Assembly: GCA_035610835.1 (NCBI GenBank)
Contig: CM069446.1
Location: 53,968,934 to 54,032,933, forward strand
Source: Ophiura sarsii
Lineage: Eukaryota > Echinodermata > Ophiuroidea > Amphilepidida > Ophiuridae
Direction of reading: 5' to 3'
Length of the DNA stretch: 64,000 bases
Shown here: positions 44,536 to 54,464 of the stretch, in pieces
Layout: every line of letters starts with the position of its first letter
How positions within the stretch are numbered: position 1 is the first letter of the stretch
The notes under the pieces: model-generated
The model's database searches: none
Told to the model about the DNA's origin: nothing
Seen by the model: only the letters and a program-made list of their open reading frames with translations
Program-made: the position numbers and the translations under genes

Positions 44536-45849
44536 ATGTCAACAAACACAAAATATCCATTTGACAACGTAATACATTACCTATGGAAAGATGCAACAAT
44601 TGCCCCCATCCCAAAGGAAACCCCTGCATCAATATCTAAACTTAGGCCAATTTCATTGACATCTCTTCTGGCTAAAGTGTGTGAAGGTTTTGTTTCCAAG
44701 TGGACACTTGATGATATTTCTAGTTCAATTGACCGTAACCAATATGGTAGTATTAAAGGTTCTTCGACATCTCATTGCCTAATTGAAATTCTTGATATCT
44801 TTTTTAAAGGTACTGACAAGGGAAGTAATGTAGGAACCCTGGTTGTGACGGACTTCTCAAAAGCGTTCGATTGTGTCGACCATACTCTAGCTATCCAGAG
44901 ACTCTGCGAGCTTGGTGCCAGAAGTGAAATCATACCCTGGATTGCAAGCTTTCTTACTACTCGCCGCCAACGTGTGCAATACCACTCTGCTTTATCCGAA
45001 TGGAAAACACTCACTTGTGGTGTCCCCCAAGGCACCAAGTTTGGCCCAATCACCTTTATTAGTGTTATCAATAACGCTTCTGAAGAGTCTCTGACCAATA
45101 GCTTCAAGTATGTGGATGATCTCACGCTAGCAGAAGTCCGCCATGCAGATCAACCCAGCCAGATCGAGTCGGATGTGCGGGACCTGGATGCTTGGGCGAA
45201 AGACAACCACCTCATGCTCAACCCGGGGAAGTGTAAGGTCATGCAGGTCTGTTTTAAGAGAGATCCCCCACTTCCCCCCAAACTCCAAATTGCCGGTAAT
45301 GAGCTTGAGGTGGTGACTGAAACCAAGCTTCTGGGCCTTGCTGTCCAATCTGATCTTGGCTGGCAGTCCCAAGTTAATAATATGGTGTCTAAATGCAGCA
45401 AGAGGTTGTACATGCTGAGTCGCCTAAAACGTTTCGGAGTGCCAACTGAAGACTTAGTATCTGTGTATGTTGGTTACGTTCGCCCAACATGTGAATATGG
45501 CGCCCCTGTCTGGCATTGTAGCATAGGTAAAAATCAGGCCCATCAACTTGAACGCCTGCAGAAACGGGCATGCCGTATCATTCTGGGCGCTCAATATCAA
45601 TCCTACACAGAGGCTTTGGACCAGTTGGCACTCTTAAACTTGGAAGACAGGAGATCACAATTATCGCTTCAGTTTGCCCAGAAATGTTGTGACTCCGATA
45701 GGTATTCCGACTGGTTCCCTAGCAACAATAATACCCATATGATGAATTTGAGACACACCAGCAAATATCAAGTTCCCAGATGCAATACCAAAAGATATCA
45801 GAGTAGCCCCATCCCTTTCCTTACTAATCTCCTGAATCAGCAGCAGTAA
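44536..45849 (+). CDS. LINE ORF2 C-terminal part: reverse transcriptase
   Basis: 437-codon open frame whose first 16 codons are array sequence, created by insertion. LINE-derived residues begin WKDATIAPIPKE, then LRPISLTSLLAKVCEGFV, DFSKAFDCVDH (106-116), GVPQGT (162-167) and the catalytic YVDD at 192-195. A thumb and the C-terminal LKRFGVPTEDLVSVYVGYVR, KRACRIILG and LLNLEDRRSQLSLQFAQK segments typical of CR1/L2-type elements follow. The endonuclease and 5' RT motifs are missing. Intact from motif 2 to stop, so a young but dead-on-arrival copy. Confidence 0.88.
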   Translation: MSTNTKYPFDNVIHYLWKDATIAPIPKETPASISKLRPISLTSLLAKVCEGFVSKWTLDDISSSIDRNQYGSIKGSSTSHCLIEILDIFFKGTDKGSNVGTLVVTDFSKAFDCVDHTLAIQRLCELGARSEIIPWIASFLTTRRQRVQYHSALSEWKTLTCGVPQGTKFGPITFISVINNASEESLTNSFKYVDDLTLAEVRHADQPSQIESDVRDLDAWAKDNHLMLNPGKCKVMQVCFKRDPPLPPKLQIAGNELEVVTETKLLGLAVQSDLGWQSQVNNMVSKCSKRLYMLSRLKRFGVPTEDLVSVYVGYVRPTCEYGAPVWHCSIGKNQAHQLERLQKRACRIILGAQYQSYTEALDQLALLNLEDRRSQLSLQFAQKCCDSDRYSDWFPSNNNTHMMNLRHTSKYQVPRCNTKRYQSSPIPFLTNLLNQQQ

Positions 45850-45862
45850 ATATGCTTGCTAA

Positions 45863-45894
<32 letters not shown>

Positions 45895-46304
45895 GTTAAT
45901 CTGACTCTTGTGTAAGTTTGTGATTCATTCCCTGTGTCTTTGTCATTTATCATGTTTATAATTGCCGTTTTTTAATCTTTTAATTTTTTATATGTTACCC
46001 ACAGTGCAATATTAGCTATATTTAGGCGTCATAGCATTTTTAAAATATATATATTACCCACAGTGCAATATTAGCTAGCCTATATTTAGGCGACTTAGCA
46101 TGTACAACCTTTACTATCTATGTATTTTTTGATACCTTTTAATCTCTTTTAGCATTTTTAATTTTCAATTTTGTTGTTATCTTTGTATACATTTCTATGT
46201 GTAATTTGATGTTTTTTATACCGTATGTAATATCCATGTAATTCAGCTTTTAGCTGCGATTTGGTGTCAATAAACTATAACTATAACTATAACTATAACT
46301 ATAA
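44585..46304 (+). mobile_element. 5'-truncated CR1/L2-type LINE
   Basis: Inserted in array unit 7 between CCTAT and CTATAAATCGCG. Contains a C-terminal reverse transcriptase frame, a 31-base poly(G) tract (45863-45893), a 3'UTR with two similar TTACCCACAGTGCAATATTA blocks near 46000 and 46060, and an AATAAACTATAACTATAAC tail, where CTATAA repeats about five times. The tail unit equals the target CTATAA. Confidence 0.9.
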
Positions 46305-47500
46305 CTATAAATCGCGTGTTATTATTAAACATAGCATACCCATTCGTAAGATCCGGAAAAATGAAATCAACTTTAGAATGAAAAGTTACAAACATTTCCA
46401 AAATAAAATACAAAACTAAACAAACGAAAACAAAACCATAAAAACAAGAACCTATCGAGATTCGAACAAGCAATCTACTTATTCTAAGACAGGAAACAAA
46501 CCACTGAGCTATCTGGGGAGTCATCTTTTTGAAGAGGCGTTTTGCTTATTAACTCTAGCACAGTATTGATCAACCACGGTCAACCCATCAATTACAATAG
46601 AACACTATGTACGGTCTACCAGAATTAATAGAAAGGAAGTATTGATCATCTTTTAAGATATTATTGGTAGACCGTGGTTAATCGTATTGAATTCGCAAAT
46701 ATGATTATTATTTTGAACAGTATGAAAGTGTATATAATGTTAATTGTGGTAGACCGATAATAATAAGTGTATTTCCATACTTAATCATCTCAGGAAGAAT
46801 ATTTGTTTAAACAAGATAAATTGTTATACCCTATCTACTGATACTAGTACTCTGTCCATGGGTTCGAATCTCAGCGCGGCAGTTTAGTTACATTTTAAAT
46901 CTTACTTTAAATGTTTAAACAATTAAGATTTGAAATAAATGAGTTGATCAGGTTTGCACAACATGTTTTTTTTCGTCGCCTTGACGCACCGCCACTTGAT
47001 GCAGTCGTTTGAAACATCCGCCGCTGTAAATTTAGATACTTTGAAACTATGACCCTTTATCAAAATAAACGTTATTTATGTATTTCATTAAATATGTGTA
47101 CGTAATCAGACTATGAAGTTTAATTCGAAATGTTACAGAAGCAATGTTCTTCATTTCTTAAAACGAATGATTAAAATCGAAGCTACCGTTTTCGAGATAT
47201 AGCGATGTTTGTATTTTCTATAGCTCACTTTTCCACTCCCATGTTCAAAACTGTTGGGACACTTCCTGCAAGTCCTGTGAAACGGTGGTCCCTCCCCCTA
47301 AACTCAATGTTGGTCATATAAAAGCATCGTCCAGCAACGGGCTGTATTATATATATCAGCCCCAACATTGGTTCGGGGGGATGGCAGCTTTACATAAACT
47401 AGTTTTGACTATCATACTTTCAACTGACAGCTTTCTACTCATTTTGAAAGATATTTGATGCGCACGTGTATAGTGTCCCAACAGGTTTTGAACAAGATTG

Positions 47501-49610
47501 TGGGTGTTGGGCATGCAAACCCGGAAGGCGTGCTTAGATGTTACGTATACACGCGTTGTTCACGAATAAAATATGGGGAGACTTGTCAATTACCCCCCCC
47601 CCCCACTAGGAGAAATCAACGTTTGGATCACACTAAGGGTATGCAAACTCGTTGGGGTTGTGATTAAAGGGGTTGTAATTAAATAAGCAGAACATATTCA
47701 AGGCGTGACTTGAACACACAATGTTATTTTTCATAATTCGAAACAAAGTAGGGCTAGGTAGAATACATCCACTTTTATGATAAGAACAAACTTCAAGACT
47801 AACCATGATAGCAGCCGGCTGCGAACAACTCGAAAAAACTCTTTGAGAAAACGAGAAACATAGTATTTGGCTCCAAGTGCTTGCTATCCTGAGCCAATCC
47901 GGAGGTTGACATCTTAAGTATCGCCAAAAGCAAATATCCCAATCCTTGATAATTACCAGCAGTATAGTCTTAACGATAAATTGTTAAAAAGAGAACCGTA
48001 TTCAGAATTGTGAACAAGATCAACAATTGCCCTAATTGGTTGGGCTTAAGACAAAGCAATCTCAGGAGAAAAACTAAGCGGGGACTTTTTTGACTAAGGG
48101 CATTCATTCATTCATTCATAAAAAGGTTTATTAAAATAGACCATAGAAGTCATACCTAAATTGCGGCCAATATACAATACATTAATACAACAATATCATT
48201 ATCAACAATATCAGCAGTATATACAATGTATATACACAAAATACAAGCAAATAGACGAAAATACGCATCATACTCGCCAAAGTAACCACGCCAAATTAAA
48301 AACCATAGAAATTCAATCTGAACTAGCAATATTGCACGTAATATACTACAAAGCAATGAATTAAGGTAAATGGCAAATTAGAGATTGGAATGCATTACTA
48401 CTCAAGACCCTTGCTATTCCAATTGTAACGAGTTTTATTGCACTTTTGAGTTGACAGTTTGTTAGCACCACGCAGATTTCTCTAGTGTATACATTGTGAT
48501 TATGACATGAAGTTAGCATTCCAACAATAAATTCATTGCTATGATGAATTGTGATATGGACAAATAAGGCCTAAGGACCGCACGTAGCATTAACATTGCA
48601 TGGATCTAGTTACCATGTAAATCTTGTATATAGTTCCTGTTTTATAATATAAAACATTGTGTAATGAATTTGGACGCATTTAAAATATATGAAACAAAAA
48701 TATAAATATACAATACAAATCAAAATATTTGCTAAAGCGTATTAACTTGTAAAGCCACAATATGTTCTGAACGCCTGCTTAACTTATCAAATGTTTTATG
48801 AACCCAAGAGTTGTATGCGGGCGTGATTGTTAGTGTTGTTAATCAACGTTTTATCAACAAACAAAAGCATTCCACACATACTGTTCTAAAAGCTGTATTT
48901 GGAGGACTGCTAATTATAAAGTTATGAGATACATTTGTCGAGTGGGGAAATGTATGGGTTCATGGCACTCAACAAGCTAGACATCACATGAATACACATT
49001 GCAATATTTGCCATAGTACAGTTCTAATGAGACACATTGTATTTTCTCTGGAATAACCTGATTCAATGAAAGTTTGAAGACTAGAAATGAAACAACTATA
49101 ATAGTAACATTATGCAATACTGGATGTGAAGTAGCACTCGAATGGCCATTGGTGTAAGGCAAGTATCCGTTTTTAAATTAGATTTGAGGAAAAGTGTGTT
49201 ACCGGTGGTAATAGCTAATGTAGTAACCAATGATATGGCTACTTCTGTTATCCGCCGTCGAATTATTTGATCATCGCTTATATAAACGTGCTGGGCGAAA
49301 CAGATGCCGTATTGTCAACCATTATGTTTACTGTTTCCGGACACTGGTCCTTCACATTGGTTAAATGTTAGTTGAGAATAATACCACAGTTAGCGAAGTT
49401 ATAACAATGCCTTGGTTATAATGTTGGCCAACATAAAGATCTTACGTACCATTGATGGACCGCAGTAGACGATAAGTAGTGGTATCCACTTGAACATGTT
49501 GAACCATACCAGATTTAATGTTTCACTCATCTAAGACCAGAGATACGTTGGTGTTAATAATCTTGTCCTAATTATTATATTGTATATTGACAGTTAAAAA
49601 GAATATTCCA
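47501..49610. other. Mostly unique non-coding DNA
   Basis: C run at 47594-47606, ATTC microsatellite at 48099-48119. No supported gene. Confidence 0.5.
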
Positions 49611-49616
49611 CAGCAG

Positions 49617-49741
49617 CATTAGACCCATGGGTGGAAGCAGCAACGGTAGCCGCGTGTTCTGCTACGGTACTTGTCATAGTCTTAGGCACATGTGTCTATA
49701 TATCATATTATAGCTCATCCCGGAAAGAAATGGAACGTTGA
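49617..49741 (+). CDS. Possible terminal exon: membrane anchor and short basic tail
   Basis: After the putative acceptor TTCCACAGCAG, one frame reads LDPWVEAATVAACSATVLVI, continues VLGTCVYISYY, then SSSRKEMER and a TGA at 49739-49741. A hydrophobic run of about 22 residues followed by a basic stretch and an immediate stop is the layout of a type I membrane protein's last exon. The polypyrimidine tract is weak, and no upstream exon with matching phase was identified, so chance is possible. Confidence 0.3.
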
Positions 49742-49953
49742 AGCCAACGAAAATTCACCCTCACCATGCTCACGGCAGCCATGTGTACTATAGTCTCAAC
49801 TCCTGAAAGAGAAAGAAGAAAAAGCAGAAGCAGATCCGGAGAGAGAGTACATTCTTTTATAAAAACAAAAACCCTCATAAGACTATTCTTTTCTCATGTC
49901 TGAAGGCTGACAGCAAAATTGTTAACTTTATTTGTTGGGAGTGGCTGTTTTTA

Positions 49954-50069
49954 ATTCAACCAGCATGCTTATATAGGCTTTTTAAGCCTGGCCCGAGCAA
50001 TTTGCTTGAGTCTGGTCCCTTCAGGACCCAAGCGTGTGTCTGTACGGAACGACCGTGTAAACAAACATC
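49954..50069 (+). repeat. Short interspersed repeat, copy B
   Basis: Second copy of the 7355-7480 repeat (CAGCATGCTTATATAGGCTT through GTGTAAACAAAC), with a much shorter CAAA tail. Confidence 0.75.
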
Positions 50070-50984
50070 TTACCGATAACTGCAATAACTCCGACAAGGT
50101 CAATAATATTATAAAACACAGGCATTAAACTACACCAAGCTAAGATCATTCATGATCATCAACAACAATATTGAGCATTTTATTTCTAAGCTACCTCCTT
50201 GCATGTTTAGAAAAGATTAACAAACAACCCGAATACGTGATAATGTCATTATGCGTGAAACATAAATACCAACATTGAGGCGAGACCTATACCAGAAAGG
50301 GTCTCTGAGGTGACCGTTGTTTTCATCCAATGTTTATCAACAAACGCAACGGGCGAAGGGACTGGACTGTCGATAAACGCTTGAGGGAACAGCATATGAC
50401 CACAACACTGTCCGCTATGCCGTATTGCCCTTTATAATGCTTTGGCGCGAGTTTTAAAAGCACGGGTCCTAAACAAAACATGATGCGCGCGCAAACTGCC
50501 GGGCAAAGAACAATATCAACTAGCCACGTTTTGCCCGGTGTGACGTCACCTGTCACCCCATCTATACTACCTATAATTGGAGTAAACGCCAGTATTATAA
50601 TACAGTAGACCCCATATATTTGACGTAGACCAAGCAACCAAATGTATGGATTAAACTGAAACTAATGTTAGATCAGGTTTTTAACATGTTTAATGGACAA
50701 AATATATATCATTAGTCATTGATATAACCGCCTACAATATACTGATTATAACATACATGTATAACATAATTATAATTGAACAACCCTGTACTGATATGTA
50801 TGATCAGGGAGGTGTTATGATCATGTTAATAGATAATTATATGACCTATAGTTAAGGCTATAGCACTTATAAGTCATGATATTATGACATGCCTGCTGCG
50901 CCGTGCATAAAATCAATATAGCCAACCCCCGGTCACTGTATTGTCAGGCCCCTGACACTCTATTGTTCGAATCGCCGAAATCAT
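50070..50984. other. Non-coding, nothing recognised
   Basis: Minus frame 50323-50637 (104 codons) has two hydrophobic stretches but no recognised family or splice context. No gene called. Confidence 0.4.
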
Positions 50985-52651
50985 AGACGGTCATGAATAT
51001 ACAATGAATAATCATATCAATGAATATACGTCATTTGTGAAGTCGAAAATGAAAAGTACCAGACCATAGTGGACACGAACGGCCGTAATCTTTGACTCTC
51101 CGTTGATTTCAATGTTATGTCGGAGTGTTTTACCTAATTTCATACTGACACGACCTGAGTGATAATCAAACGGTCCCCGAACGATGCCCTGGCGCTGTTG
51201 AAGTCAGAAATATCATCGTTCCCTACAGTCCGAGCGTTCCCACATCGAATTTCACCTAGAATATTCGTCACACGAACCTATGTCCGCCATCGTCTGAATA
51301 TCGAAAAGGCCCTCTGGAGAGTCAAGGGGACAACATTTTTTTCTACGCATGCGTCCGATCGCTTTGGATTTGTCCACTAAAAATTTGGACAAATGCCTAA
51401 AGAGTATGTGCTGCATGGCAAGTGACACAACTTCTTGTAATGCGCTAATCAACCGTAGATCTAACCCCCCGGGCTCCGGCCAGTTTGGGGTGGAAAAGCC
51501 CACTCAGGAAAAGTTCACGGAAAAGATTCAGGCGTTGATGGTTCAATGGTATATCACAGATAGGCGAAGTGGGTATATCCAGTGACAGTTGTATATCCCC
51601 TGGTATATAATATTTAATTTTGACTAAAGCAGCCGACAATGCATTGATTGATGATAACATCCAGAAGTGGTTTGATGTGATAATAATGCCGCCATGAGGA
51701 TCGAGCCGTGTAGCGAGGGGCCACGCCAAACTATAATCGAGAGTGACCAACGCCGCCGCAATGCGGACCACTGGCGCGCGGCGGGCCGGCACATCCAACA
51801 TGCGCGAATCAGTGGCGTAGCCAGCTTTAACAGGGCCATAGGGAGGGGGGAGGGGTGGACTTATCAGACAGTAAAAAGTCCGAGTTGTATACCGACGAAA
51901 GGCATGATGTACAGTCAATAAAAGTATACGGTAGTGCCCTCATGTTGTGGCGAATATAGGGCCTACACTTACTTGCAACAGAGTGTCGGTGGAATCCGGG
52001 GGCCGACTATACGACCGTAACAGAGCGACAGTAGAATCCGGTGTTTATTATTTTTAAATCGAGTGTATTGTTAATAGTCCCGGTTCTGAGCACTTCTCTA
52101 GCCCGCCCGGCCTGTGGGCCTAAATGAGACACCGTGCACTTTGCGCCGTGCATATGCTATAACCATCTAATGATTGGAAGCGTAGCAGCATAAAGTATTA
52201 TGAGAAAATGTGTACATATCTCCTAAGATTCTGGAGATTCGGAGTCTACCATCGGACCGGGCTTTTAGATGACCTACGCATAGGAGCATCGTCGAAGCGA
52301 GAATGTCCCCTGTAACCTTTTTCAAGATCTTTGGCACTGAAATTAAAATTTTGGTTCATTATAGAGGGAATCCACTTTACTTATTACGTGCCCGTAATCA
52401 CCCTTCAAAGGTACAAGACTTGATCGCGTCTATCAATAGTTGTCTGATTGCCTTTCCACATATTTCGACATGAATATTGCGTCTCCCAATTCGTTTATTA
52501 AAGCTAGCTAAATTTGGTACAAGAACTAACTTTCTTGAAATGAAGTTGTACCAAAGATTTTCTAGAAATTCATCGGTTGTACAGATTTAAAGAAAATGGT
52601 AATCATGGTAGATTTAACATTGGTATAAACGGTCTCCTTTCTCATGTTGTA

Positions 52652-53440
52652 GGGGAAGGTGGGGTAATGGCGGACACATTTTGTTAGAGAGGTATAACAC
52701 ATATATAATACGTCATATAACAATAAAAATCATGTTAACACAAAGCACTGTGAAGGTTCTACCTTTTATCAAGTTTTTATCAACTCATCATTTTGAAATT
52801 CGAAGCTACGACGCAATAAAAAAAAATGGCGTCGTCCGGCATTACCCCACACTCTGGGGGTAATCCCGGACCGTATTTATCAATGGCAGCTCTCTTTTTA
52901 TTGGAATATAGCATTTCAATGGGAGTTAAAAAATACCCTTTTTAAAAGTGTAGCAGAAATCAAAGAACAATGTCACATATTTATATGGTCAACAACTATT
53001 ACCGATTTATGATGTTAAATTGACCACGCCCATATTGGTTACCATGGAAACGGTACATGTCCTGGATTACCCCAATCCATGTACAATGTATGGGCACATC
53101 CTCTCTTATTATCATGCTCATCATTGTGACTCCGAATTCATTTCTTTTTTATCAGAAGGTATCATACAATACATAAAAAAATAATAAGACTTTGTTTTCC
53201 TTGATGTAGAAATACCAGTTTCAAAGAGAAATTAATGCACCAAAATATCAACTTGCCCAAAAAGTGATTTTTGTAATTCTCGCGAGAATTTGCGAGACAA
53301 CCATCCCATTTAGGTTTTGTGTGTTTTCAATAGAGAGGCACCTAACATCATAGGGTGGCAAAATACCACCTTCTTTCACCTGCCTTTAGATACAGCCCTG
53401 TCCGCGATTACCCCGCGTCCGCCATTACCCCACCTTCCCC
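52652..53440. mobile_element. 789-bp MITE with perfect inverted ends
   Basis: The left terminus GGGGAAGGTGGGGTAATGGC and 4 more bases match the inverted right terminus exactly over 24 bp. TA at 52650-52651 and 53441-53442. The paralogous site at 56405-56406 (GTTGTACGATTGG) is empty with one TA, so element limits and a TA target-site duplication are shown directly. No transposase frame. Confidence 0.95.
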
Positions 53441-53877
53441 TACGATTGGCTATGGCCTGTTTTGGAAATGTGTTTGCTTTGTGTATCCAAATAGTTTACA
53501 GTTGTATATTAGCCTAGCTATAACAAGCTATATAAATGACATCTCTGAATGTATTTTAAACAAAGTGTGCAAAGGAGAAATGGTTGGGCACACTGGTAAA
53601 ATGGTTTTACAACAAGTGTTGCTCTCATTATCAAAGTGAACTCAACTTCAATCACTTATTTATCGAGCAATAATATATTGTTTTACGCATTTTAATTTGT
53701 TTAGATTATAAAGTTAAATAAATCCAGAGATAAATGATAGATAGAAAAATAGATTAAAAAAAGAATAGAAAAAAACTATAAAAGCATTGGCGGCCTTTAT
53801 AAATTATAAAAATTGACATAAAAATGATGTTACATACATCCACAATCAAGTTTTTTTTAAATTTTTACACGGAGTAC

Positions 53878-53950
53878 ACGGAGATTCGAACCCGTGATTG
53901 CCGATTGAAAACGATACGGCCAACGTATGCACGCCACAGAGATCGACGAG
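53878..53950 (-). other. tRNA-like sequence in duplication copy 1
   Basis: Minus strand: TGGCGTGCATACGTTGG resembles an A-box and GGGTTCGAATCTCC a B-box, with a CACGG/CCGTG stem around it. Related copies: 56848-56905 (minus, partly deleted) and 58290-58362 (plus). Stems are incomplete; a tRNA-derived relic. Confidence 0.55.
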
Positions 53951-54464
53951 TGTAATTGTGTCAGTTTTATTATTCAACCATTGATTCTTTTATTTATAAC
54001 GAACGGATTTTTATCGTGCCATTTTGGACATTTTAAACCATATTTATATGTTACTCTCGCACAAAATGTGTTTGTAATGTGATTATACTCCTTATTTTGG
54101 AAAGAATGGTAAAAGCGTTGACATTTCGAACACAATAAATGGCATCTTGTATACTGTTTATACGGTCGCTCGACTGAACGTTGTGTGACCTGTTGCATTG
54201 CATTATTCATGTTACGATCTGTTTATGTATGCTTTTGTTATACTTCTCAATCGCTCATCGCCAACTCTGTACAAGAAACTTCATGCGCTGTCCCAACGCT
54301 GTCGTTAGAGAACAATAGAAAAGTCCCCTCGACTCTTCGAGACGACCTTTGACTGGGTTCACGGGGTTAATCATATTAATGAGCAAATATGCAAATGAGC
54401 TAAGTGTCCCCTCCTATTATATATACTCCTTGGTATTGTTCGATTCATCGAATGCGTCGACGTT

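Larger units (their letters stand above)
35003..47500. repeat. Tandem array of 1.4-1.8 kb units with divergent tRNA-like sequences
   Basis: About seven head-to-tail units, marked by AGGTAGATGTCAACAAACAC at 35021, 36826, 38259, 39816, 41449, 42879 and 44530 (spacings 1805, 1433, 1557, 1633, 1430, 1651). Each unit has a minus-strand tRNA-like sequence, a 190-bp stretch with four GGTAGACCG-type motifs in both orientations, and a plus-strand tRNA-like sequence (whole or half) with a GGTTCGAATCTC B-box. Some units add a 260-bp inverted-repeat element. The recurring minus frames of 92-109 codons simply read through the tRNA-like sequence and are not genes. The array ends at the right end of the last 260-bp element. 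Confidence 0.92.
44530..47500. repeat. Array unit 7, split by LINE and truncated
   Basis: 44530-44584 and 46305-47500 form one unit interrupted by a LINE. Minus tRNA-like at 46447-46523; inverted-repeat element 47241-47500 lacking about 11 bp at its left edge. Array homology stops exactly at its right terminus. Confidence 0.88.
50993..54432. repeat. 3-kb direct duplication, copy 1
   Basis: Aligns with 54465-57406 nearly end to end, from CATGAATATACAATGAATAATC to CCTATTATATATACTCCTTG. It contains an extra 789-bp transposon (52652-53440). Frames shared by both copies (51159-51380 and 54627-54893) lack known domains. A tRNA-like sequence lies on the minus strand near 53880-53950. Origin unknown; could be a compound transposon. 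Confidence 0.9.

Noticed and set aside
35013..46524. Repeated minus-strand 92-109 codon frames ending at 35291, 37096, 38529, 40086, 41719, 43149 and 46524, looking like a conserved small-protein family
   Set aside because: They read through the tRNA-like sequence of each array unit; similarity is explained by unit duplication, and nothing indicates selection on the protein.
35003..47500. CRISPR-like or satellite array with unique spacers
   Set aside because: Units are 1.4-1.8 kb eukaryotic tandem repeats with no short repeat/spacer alternation.
51159..51380. 73-codon frame conserved between the two 3-kb duplicates
   Set aside because: Conservation reflects recent duplication; the frame has overlapping alternatives on both strands and no domain.
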